64,000 bases of DNA, from contig OY744611.1 of the NCBI GenBank assembly GCA_963556255.1, forward strand, positions 39,609,214-39,673,213. Reading direction: 5' to 3'. The position numbers and the translations under genes were made by a program. Below, piece by piece: positions 1 through 11,427 of the stretch. Source of the stretch: Allolobophora icterica. Lineage: Eukaryota > Annelida > Clitellata > Crassiclitellata > Lumbricidae. Position 1 is the first letter of the stretch. Each line of letters starts with the position of its first letter. The notes beneath the pieces are model-generated. The model searched no databases. It worked only from the letters and a program-made list of their open reading frames with translations, and was not told the DNA's origin.

Positions 1-155
1 GCAGTGAGCGAGAAGAAGATGCAGATAGCGGTTTTCGCAGATAGTTCGAGAGATACTTTGGGCAGTACCCTGCTGAGATTCAGAGACAAGGAGGAGGATC
101 TTATTACAGATGCGTGCAGCAATAGGGAGCCAGCGCAGAACATCAAGCATGTAAG
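1..155 (-). mobile_element. LINE 3' fragment cut by the window edge
   Basis: Closely matches 18161-18304, e.g. GCAGTACCCTGCTGAGATT and AATAGGGAGCCAGCGCAG are shared. It extends beyond the window. Confidence 0.75.
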
Positions 156-245
156 TAGAGATATATATGGGCAAAGCGGGGGAGACGAGCGATGAGTCTA
201 GCAGAAGCATTTAGAACAGATTAAAGGGGGAAGAGAGGCTATGTT

Positions 246-480
246 ATGTATATGTATGTATATTTATATATACATATATGTATATATGTAAATGTATATA
301 TGTATGTATATATGTATATAACACGCACCCACACTCACGCTCACACACTTATACAGACACGGACACACATAGGCCCTACATACACGTACACACATGGTTG
401 CACACGCACATGCATACATGCACACATGCACACACACATGCACGAATAAGCACGCGCACGTTCGCACGTACATAAAACAC
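246..480. repeat. (TATG)n then (CACA)n microsatellite
   Basis: TATG/TA-rich to about 320, then CACA-rich with interruptions. Open frames here (Tyr/Val/Cys or Thr/His runs) are translated repeat, not genes. Confidence 0.95.
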
Positions 481-495
481 ACAATTTATGTAGCG

Positions 496-1275
496 CAGGG
501 GTGGGCAACATACGGCCCGCGGGCCGGATCCGGCCCCTGGGGACCTTTGGACCGGCCCTTGGCATGTCTTTTGTATTAGCATTGTACCTGGCACTTGGGG
601 ACCTAGGCCTACATGAAGTGTCTGAATTTCGGTACCTAGGCCGACATTAAAACATCTGTTTCTTATTTATTAAGAATCCTGGCTCTAGTCTAGTCAAATA
701 GTTTACTACTCAATCCTCAATGTAATGACTCTTCATGAAACAAGACGACAAAATGGGTAGGTTCGCAGCTTTAGAAGCCATACTCACATTTCATGCCCTG
801 AAATCGTTGCGATGTTTCCAAGCACCTATGTTTGTGAACAGTTCTTCTCAAAAATGAAACTAACCAAACATTAAAGCAAACGTTCCGGATTTTTGTCGTG
901 AGAAGAAGTGTAAAATCTCACATTAATCATTAAATATAGCACACCAAGCAAATGGATACACTGTCCAGACTAACAATTTTATGTATTTTTAAAAGTGAAG
1001 AAACTTAAAACATTTTGTTTTTTTATTGTAGTGTAGGACTGTAGGCATTAGGATAATTATGTTTTAATTCATCATAAAAATTATCTTAATTTACTTTAAA
1101 CTTAAATTTAACCGCAACGGTTATTCCGCAATATTTAGTTTGAATAAAATTAATATTGTCTCATTTTCTGGGACAAATGAATCTGCAAAAATTAGTCCGC
1201 GATTTGGCATACGGCCCCTGAGCTGCCCTTAAAATCTTAGGGCGGCCCTCTGTTAAAAGAAGTTGCCCATGCCTG
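496..1275 (+). mobile_element. hAT element remnant with 8-bp TSD
   Basis: Ends CAGGGGTGGGCAAC and GTTGCCCATGCCTG form a 14-bp inverted repeat with two mismatches. Flanking duplications ATGTAGCG at 488-495 and 1276-1283 are identical. Inside, about 799-869 reads IVAMFPSTYVCEQFFSKMKL, the C-terminal dimerisation motif of hAT transposases of the GTF2IRD2/SCAND3-like type, followed by a stop. It is a deletion derivative that needs transposase in trans. Confidence 0.93.
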
Positions 1276-1380
1276 ATGTAGCGCCTCCCAGAGGATCTCT
1301 CGAAGTTGCTGTCTGCTAGTCTGAAACAAATCTGGAAAGAACGTGGCTGTTGGGAAAATGGCATGGGCGAAGACCAAGAC

Positions 1381-1535
<155 letters not shown>

Positions 1536-2284
1536 GAGAGAGGGATAGCAAAACAGATGAGGAAAGATATTCGCAGAGGAAGATGACCATGCACACCCTC
1601 TCCCCTACACACATTCAGTTCTATAACAGCTACGTCTGGATGATAACTCATCATTGTGTACGATCATTGCATGTTGCAATATTAATAATACTTTTCAACC
1701 CCGTCGTTGTGAAAAATCTTCGCGGAGACGACCCTCCCAGTTCCACCCATCGACGACAGGCCAACTCGTGTCCTGGCTGCTGCCATCGGACCACTAGGGC
1801 CGGCCATTTCACCCCTCCCCCGCCCCCCCCCGGGACCCGAACCCTTCAGTTCGTATTACGCACAGTTTTCATGCGTTCCTATCGATGTGTATAAAATATA
1901 TCTAGTTTATGCGCAAATGTGTCATATGTGCCTAGAAGTGCGTTATGTGGGCCCCTTGGTTGAGTTTTTATGAGGTTATAAATGCTTTTATGTGCTTCTT
2001 TACGCAGGGCTTGCACACGCTTATGCTTATTATGTTTCGTCCCATAAGTAATTCTGCACAAGGCGGCAATGATCAGTTTGGGACTTTGGAAATGTGTTAT
2101 GTAGATGCAGTGACAAGAATTTATAACTCTACATAGACGTCCAAAACAATAGAGCATGACATCTTTCTAGTCTGATGTCAGTGTAAACTAAAATTTACAT
2201 TTTTGACTTTGTTCTCTATTCTATATAAATAAATATATAAATAAATAATAAATAAATACAGATCGTAAATACAGATATTTTCTA

Positions 2285-2700
2285 TTCTGATATATTCTAT
2301 TATGTTTAATACTGTTTTGTTCAATTCAGTTCAATTCTAACATATTCTGTTTTGTATTGTTCTGTTCAATTCAATTAAATTCTAACATATTCTGTTTTGT
2401 ATTGTTCTGTCCCATTCAATTCTAATCTATTCCGTTTTGTATTGTTCCGTTCAATTCAATTCAATTCTAACCTATTCTGTTTTGTATTATTCTGTCCCAT
2501 TCAATTCTAACATATTCTGTTTTGTATTGTTCTGTTCAATACAATTCTAACATATTATATTTTTTATTGTTCTGTCCAATTCAATTATAACCTATTCTAG
2601 TTTTTTATTGTTCTGTTGAATTCTAACCTATTCTATTTTATGTTGTTCTGTTCAACCATATTTTAATTTAATTATATTCTATTCCGTTCTATTATGTTTT
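2285..2700. repeat. ~38-40 bp AT-rich minisatellite
   Basis: About nine degenerate units built on TTTTGTATTGTTCTGTTCAA and TTCAATTCTAACATATTCTG, ending 37 bp before RhoGEF exon 1. Confidence 0.85.
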
Positions 2701-2736
2701 TTGTGTTATTGTATTGTTGACTACTTGAATTTGTAG

Positions 2737-2810
2737 AGTCTTTGTCTGGCAAGTCCGTTGGAAGAACATTCCTTGTCACCACACGGATCCTGCGACGAAG
2801 GGGAGAGCAG
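2737..2810 (+). CDS. PLEKHG7: RhoGEF exon 1 (first recognised)
   Basis: 74 nt between ttgtag and gtaggaag. It reads [19 protein letters not shown]... and leaves two bases that join the first base of exon 2 to make Ser. It is non-domain leader sequence. The call rests on splice borders and exact phase agreement with exon 2, because the segment itself is not a conserved domain. Confidence 0.65.
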
Positions 2811-3374
2811 GTAGGAAGAGGGACGACGAACTGGGATTAGGTCAGCCTATATAAGCAGAGGTTCAAAGGGGAGACAGTGTAAGCCTATGTAGGCAGTTGC
2901 CTTAAATATACCTTCCTTGACCGTATATTTTCCGTTAATGTCTAATATCTTGCCTTATTTCAATTAACTTATACATTGCCGTACTTTATTCCACGTATAA
3001 CATACTTCGCACACCTTAACACCTTAACTGTGTACTTTGGTTTACATATAACATACTTCTTACACCATAACACCTTAACTGTGTACTATACTCCATGTAT
3101 AACATACTTCTTACACCATAATATATTTACTGTATACTTTATTCCACGTATAACATACTTCTAAAATCATAACACTTTTTCTGCATACTTTATTCTACGT
3201 AAGTGTAATATGCATTTTATACCTGAACATATTTTTAATATGTTATTATATTCCCAGTAGGGCCTAGATGTAATACACACTTTATTCCTGAACATTTGTC
3301 CTTATCCTTTTTCATGGACACGTAGCACATAGTTTTATTTTTGAACATTTTTCCTTATAGGTCTACCTTATTCC

Positions 3375-3405
<31 letters not shown>

Positions 3406-5584
3406 CATACTTTTTATACCGAATTTATCCTTGACGAGTAACGTTAGCTGTACATGCTCTTCGTTTCTGTGTCGCACGATTGTCGTGTCCGCAGTGGACC
3501 AGCGTTACATGATCTGCCGCGGAGGAGGAAGAAGAGCTCGGCCGACCTGGGCATCCACTATCCGGGCGACCTACTGTCGCAAGCCCGACCCAGAAGGATC
3601 GGACGACCGCTCAACTCACGCAACACCATCGCTGATTTCGCCAACACTAAGGCATACCAGGCGTCAACGGCCAGCCTCATATCCGCCTGTGAACAGGGTA
3701 AATGGCGCTCAACTTGTCGTGGTAACTGGTACATTTATATAGCGCCTTGTCCTTGATAAAACTATTTTATGGAGATTGTGTCATGTGTTACTTTTTTTAA
3801 ACAGGCCAATACAACGTAAATGTCATTATTTTCTATAGGTGCTCTTATGTCAGGATCGCCCCTAAGCGGTTTGTTTTCTATAAAAAGGCGCTACTAAATT
3901 GACGTATAACACGATATTATTATTTATGTGTTTATTTGGCGCCACTATCTGGTTGCTAAGCATCAATCAATGACGATGACATGACTACGTGCATGCATAC
4001 AAATCGATACATTCAAAGAACTCTCCATGTAATCTGGGCATGAAGCTTCGCTCAAGAATCTGGAACCAGATGTGACCTGTTGCTCCACGTTTGACCCAAT
4101 AAAATAAATTATTTTGCTTATACTTAAGACTGGGAATGTTAACCTCAGGCGTTAGAACGAAACCTTGTCATAGAAATTGTGAAGCATTGTGCCGTCTAAA
4201 ATGTTTTGGGGAAAGAAAGCAAACGTAGATTACTTGGTCTCAGTTTCAAATATACTGTTCAGTTGCCCTCCCTCTGAGAACAATTCCGACTCTCTTGATC
4301 AAAGTAAAGGCTTTGTATTGTCTCTACACAATACAATGCAGCTGTAACTTGATAATCCCCTCCTAACATAGTTCATACATTCACATTGTCTGCCTGTAAG
4401 ACTCCTGAACTCGTTTAGGATTTATTTCATAAAAACATCTACGAAACGTACATGTATGAAACATGTCTAATTATTTCCGATACGAGTTTTTTTATGTATT
4501 TTTAGATCGAAAAGTTAAAACTTCATTTTCCCTTTTAAAACTGGTAAGCTGATTTTTCTGTTATGTGAACAATTAGGGACAACAAGACAACAACAGCAAC
4601 AACTAAAGCAAATGCATAGCAACAATGTCATGTTCAAATTCGATTGCAATTGAAACATACTCGGACTGAATGTTTATTTTGAACCAGTTATCAGGATTTT
4701 ATTAAATTTATATAAAAAAAGTAACGCATTTTCTCTAACTGCAGGAATGAAAATGATGATGATGATACCGCAGTTGTTGTTGTTGTTGATAATGACTATC
4801 ACGATGCTAATGATCATATATAAATGAATGGATGGATGGATGGATGGATGGGTGGATGGATGGATGGGTGAATGGATAGATGGATGGATGGATGATGATG
4901 GATTGATGGATGACGTTGTTTTGTTGTTGATGGTGATGAAGAATGATGATGATGACGATGATAATTTTATTAAATATCACCCAATCTCAGGATATAGCAC
5001 ACTATTCAGAATTGATTCTGATTGTGCTGTCATTTATTTTAAAGTCATACATCTCGTTAACACATTTTTTATTTAGGAAATATCACCCAACCTCAAGAAT
5101 ATAGAACACCATTCAGAATTGATTCTGAATATGCTACAATTTGTTTTGATGCTATGCAGCTCGTTAACATATTTTTTATTCAGCTGTTTCTGTTACGCGC
5201 ACGTAGTCATATCTGCGCTTGAGCTAAAAAAAACCCTGTTGAGCCAAGGCCACTCTGCTACAGAGTAATTGATCATGTGATAAACAATCCAATCCATGTT
5301 GGGACGCAGTTATAAGTAATGCATGATGAATGGAGAGCTTCGGATGTTAGGTGTGTTTGTGTAAGAGTAAATGATTTCCGTTGGGTCCCGTTAATGCCTC
5401 TTCACACGTATCCTTGGACATGCCTAAGTGGATGGTGGGCTGAGTTGGCGCGATGCCCTAAAGCCGTTTTGATTCAGCTTCACGCTGTTCATTATACTCG
5501 CAGTCATGATGATGATGATGATGATGTTATTGTTAATGATGATGATGATGCTGATGATGATGTTGTTGTTGTTGTTGTTGTTGT

Positions 5585-5658
<74 letters not shown>

Positions 5659-6468
5659 GTAAATGCTGTTGATAAATGCAATGAATGTATGGATGGTTAT
5701 GTCGAGGATGATTATGATGACTGTGATGATAACAGCGCTGACAGAAATGAAGATTATGATGTAGATCATGATTACTATGACGATGATGATGATACTGCCG
5801 ATGATGACGCTGACAACGACGACGATTATAGTGATAATGACACTTGGATTCAGTCACTGCTCTGCAATGGATATTTAGCTGGTCTGCATTGTATGTGTCA
5901 CTGGTCTGCAATAATGTGTCACCTCTCTGCAATGGATGTGTCACTGGTCTGCAGTAAATGTGTCACTGGTCTGCAATGGATGTGTCACTGGTGTGCAATG
6001 AATGTGTCACTGGTGTGCAATGAATGTGTCACTGGTGTGCAATGAATGTGTCACTGGTCCGCAATGGGTGTGTCACTGGTCTGAAATGGATGTGTCACTG
6101 GTTTGCGGTGGATGTTTTGGCCTGTGGTCTCTACAGAAATAGCTTTCTTTTAGATCTGATCTTTCCAGTACGTTTAAACATTTTAGAACTTGGTTGACCT
6201 ATTTTTTTAGATCGACAAAAAATCTCATCGTCCCAAAGAGACTCAAGATTTAAATGAAGTTATACAAAACCTCAAAAGATCAGAATTCAGCGATGACTAT
6301 CTCTCTGGTTTCAAGGTCAGTCAACTAAACTAGATTACGATATTATTATCGTGACGATGATGATGACGATAGTTGTAGAGAAATGTAGGCAAAACGACGA
6401 TGATGGTAATTTAATAATAATGATAATGATGATGATGATGACGATAATGTTGTTGATGATGTTGATGT

Positions 6469-6538
<70 letters not shown>

Positions 6539-7320
6539 CATGATGATGATGATGATCATGATCATGACGATGATGATGATGATGATGACGATGATGATGA
6601 TGATGATGATGATGATGACGATGATGATGATGATGATGATGATGAGACGATTTATACAGAGCCGTAGCACAGCCGAGGCCGAAGAAAAGTGCGCTCTACA
6701 TGAGTTACAAAAATCAATGACAGTCGTATGAAAGTTTAAAAAGATAATTATGTCTCCAGCTGTGATTTGAATGACTCCAGAGATGGCGCATTCTTGACGT
6801 GGTCAGGAAGATTGTTCCACGCAGTGGGTCCAGCGACAGAGAAGGAACAATATAACGAGGAATAACTTAAGTGTAGATTTTATTATCGAGCTCGTTTGAA
6901 GTGTTTTCGTTTGAACGGATCATATTGTTAGCAAGTAAGACCGGACTCTTCTAGTGACATGACTGCTTTGCTCACGTCTGTCGTAAAATGAGACTGAGAG
7001 AGAAAGATGTGTAGCATAGAGAAGGATCGTAAAAGGATCTGGAGATAGAGGGAGACAGGAGGGTACTGGCATGGGTCAGCTAATTGGACAGTGGTTGGGA
7101 CAGATCTATGGCTGATTGCCAGTGGATGTGACAGATGAGGTGTGAATCAAAGAAGCTAAAAGGGGAGGAAGCAGGGGGGAAGAAATTCGCGAAACTGGCG
7201 GTCTAACGGACAGCATTCGGAAAGCTGAAAAATTAATTAACAAGTGCATTTTATTGACCACCTGTGCTCATGGTCCAAAGCGAATCACGGACTCAAAGCT
7301 GTTTTGTTAGTATGATAATA

Positions 7321-7417
<97 letters not shown>

Positions 7418-10400
7418 CAATAAATAAGATGATGTCAAAGGGTCTTGTATCAACACCGGGAAGCATCTGCGATTAATAGTCCGGAATCCACTAAAACATT
7501 ATGACTGGACGTTAATTGTCAATAAGGTTTTGCAAATACACATCGACAACAGTACTTGTATCAAAATCATGTGCTCCAATGTCAAAGTACAGCCGACCGT
7601 AAAGTTCAGAATTCTCTAAAATTCGTACTTGATTGTCAGCAGTGAGTGCAAGTATTCGTTTAGAATATCTGTTATTCGACTGTAGTTATTTAAAAATTCA
7701 TTAACGCTGTCGGGTTAAAAATGTTGCCTCCGACGAAAAATGCGGTATTATAAAAGGACGATGCTGATAGCAATAAAGTTCTTCCTCAGTTCATTCTGAT
7801 ATACCTAACGCTGTGTGCACGCGCCAGAAATGCAGCAGAAAATTTCATATTATAGACTTATTTGCATTGATTAAAGCTCACAGCAGGAATGTATTAAGAT
7901 CCTCAGATTGCACTTGTTGCAAGTCCATGCAATGCTTAAGCTTGTAAGCAGAACGACCAGTGCGTTCGTAGTGAAATGATGCTCTCTTAGCGAGTAAAAG
8001 TTCTCCAATGGCATGCAGTCTTTTGAATTTACAGCCACTGCCGAACGTTTGCGCGTCTGCAGTTTCCATGGCCTGTTCTTAGAGTTCATAGTATGGTCTG
8101 CATTTCTTGATGCAAACTGAGTTACACTGTAATAACACGGTGAACATCAATGCATGCTCACTGCTTAGCGAAACCGATAGACAATTGAGCAGCAGTTTAG
8201 TCTACGCGGAATCCACAGCCAGTCGACACATGGTTATAACTTTCTAGGGAAATTAATTAGGGAAAAGAGACTAATCAAATCAAATCTAATTAATTCCGTT
8301 ATCAATCGATAATTACTTCAGAAATCGTTGGAAAAGCCAGGTGGACATCCGATAGGTCGCGAAAACCAAAGTCAAGCAACGGCTAGAAAGCCTGTTAAAA
8401 ACATGCGAGACTTAAATTTAGACCTAAATGCCACCTGGGGATGAGATGAGTGAGGTGGTTTCCCGTGGCCTTCCTCGCAGACAGTTGTGGGTGAGCAACT
8501 TGTTCAAGGTAGTTACGCAGTGGCTTGAGGTAGATTCGAACCTCCGACCCTCCGCGCTATATTAATTCAAGTTCGGAATTGCCAGGTTGTTTAGTCCGGC
8601 TCGGTGCCACGTAAAAATCTAGGGGTTAATCCGAGTAGGCAGCATGGCGTTGCAGTGGAAATCATTGGTGTAGGTTGTTATGAGGGGAACGGACATATAG
8701 CCCCCGGACATTTCCCCCGGACAGTTCCCCCTAGATTTTGAGTAGGCCATTCCCCTTCCCGGACAAATTCCCCATTCTCTGCAATCGCACCAATTCAAAA
8801 GGATGCTTTGAAGTAAATGATCAATGAGTCTTCGCTAACACCTTAAATCAATTTGTATGAAAAGTTACCTAACGGATGCTTCGAAGCAGGGCCGTCTTAT
8901 CCACTAGGCACAGTGGGCACTTTGCTCAGGGCCTACGAGGACCTTGAAACGGCCCTGCTTTGAAGAAACTTCGCTGATGCCATATATAAATTTTTCTATA
9001 TACAACGGAAGCATATAAAAAGGAGACGTAGTAAATGATCAATGAGTTTAGAAGGCGTCGTTAATCTGGGCGACTACTTTGATTGCACATATGTATTGAT
9101 GCGCAGTTGGAACTATTAAGCGCCAGACCAACAGCCATCGCATCATCCCATTGTGAATCAGAACAATTCCAGCATTATTTTATGCAGCAGCTCTATGGAA
9201 CGTAGATGACGTCACCCTTATCAGGCAACGCCAGGACCAACAATTTCTGCGAATCGTGGAATAATGGTTCCTCGAACCTGGTGGAGCATTGTCACCCGTC
9301 ACTTTGGGTGCTTACAGGAGCGCTGCAGGAGGATGAGAGCTTGGTGACCACGGACCACCGCGATAATCAATCAATCAATCAATCAATCAATCAACTAGAC
9401 ATTTATATAGCGCGCTCTTCAAGGCAACTATTCAGAGGCGCTCCCAGCCCAACCTCGACGACTTATTAATTGCAAGTACACTTGAACCATTGTTAAAACC
9501 TGCTCTTGCTGTGTCGTTAAGATGATTGGCATGGTTAATACTGTTGAAGGGGGCGCATTGGTTTGACCTGATGGACAAAGCAGAGGACGAGACAGACTCC
9601 ACGCTCAACATTTCCGACATCGAGAGGAAACGCCGCGAAGCAGTCTGGGAACTCTTCACCAGCGAATACGTTTTCCTCGTCGATCACCTGATGGCGCTAA
9701 AACACGTAGGTATAGGGTGAAACTAATACCATGTTCCCCTACAGAGATTTGGGTAGGCCCAAGGATTCTATATTAGAGGATCGGTTACTCATGAAAATAA
9801 TGTGTATACCAGTTTAACTCACCCACAGATGTCGCCCCATTTTAAGTTTTGTTTTTGACAGTTAATGTGGTTTTTAAAATTTCCACACAATTTTTTTACT
9901 TCGCAAACATAATTTTTCGTCGATTTTCCTTCATAAATATAATAAACCTAATGCATTTTTTATGTACATAAGATTCACAATTTTCCTGACCCCCGATTAT
10001 CGCTCAAAAACTAGGCATACGACGTTATATAAGGAGTTTCCAATCCTTTGTATGAAAGGTCCTTGGGGTAGACCTAGGCGACATTCCGTCTCTTCGGCCC
10101 CTTAATTGGCTCGTCAATGGGCGAATCCCAAGGACCAGGACGTGGGGTCAGTGCATCGCAGGACATGCAGCTACTTCAGAGTTAACGCTGTTACCCGAAT
10201 ACCCGATCATACTGCTTGTGCGTAAACAATTTCCAGGGTCGTTGTCCTGGAGTCAGCTCTGGTTCATAATCTAGACATGGGCGTCCGTAGAAATTTTTTT
10301 AGGAGGGGCGACAAAAATTTTTAGGGGGGGGGCAAAATGACGTTTTTGCAGAGAAAAAAATGTGCATGGAAAAAAATTTAAAATAAATAATGATCAAGGA

Positions 10401-11363
10401 CTTTCCCTAAATAATTGTTTTTTCCATTGAAAATCGTGTTGGGACTGTTATAAGAATAATAATAGTCAAAAGATTTCATTTTTTGAAATATTTACAAAAT
10501 CCAGGGGACGCAGATGCGCACCCTTGCGCCCCCCTCCGGACTCCCATGAATCTAGATAAAGAAAAACAACGGTTGACTGTCTACTCTGAATGGGAATACC
10601 TTTATTGTGATATGCGTGGGAGCTCGACAGTGGTAACTCTTCTATTTATAAGGGGATTTTTCCCTCACTAATGACAGAGCTACTTCGTGGCTAAGGCACA
10701 AGAACGTTTTTTTCGTAAGCCTAGAGCCGTCAAGGTTCGCAACCGAAGCCCCAACAGGGCGCGTGGATATCAAGCAGCTTAATTACAGTAGCTCTAATCG
10801 ATCTTGAATTAAATACGGATTTTCGACAACTACTAATTGGTTCTCAGTAGTTGTGAGTTGCTCTCGACAATGCTAAATTACCTCAATCGGTTCATCAAAA
10901 AGTATGCAGCCGCCTTGATCTGACTGATTTATTTCCCATTGAATAATCACGGTGATAATTGAAAATATCTGCTCATTGAAAATCCCGTTAAATCTTTACT
11001 GGATAAGTTACAATTGATTTTTTTTTGACCCTGATTGAGGGAAGATTGCTTTTGCTGTTGCTAGTGCTTCATGGAACCTCTGAAAAAAGTCCAGGTCGAA
11101 GGTTACCTGATGTTCGCAGAGCCTCAGGATTTGTTTGGTAACCTCGACGAAGTCTGTTCCGTGAGTTTCCTTTTACAGCACTATCCTCTGATCTTTCGTT
11201 ACATCACATTACATCACATTACATTTCGTTGTTACACCTCGATGCAGATAATCCCATGTTCACAAGGGACCGTAGAAATGGCTGAATAAATAAGTACATG
11301 CATACGAACCTGCTATAGACCAACAGCCAAAGGAAAAGCACGTGTATATATATATACACGTTT

Positions 11364-11427
<64 letters not shown>

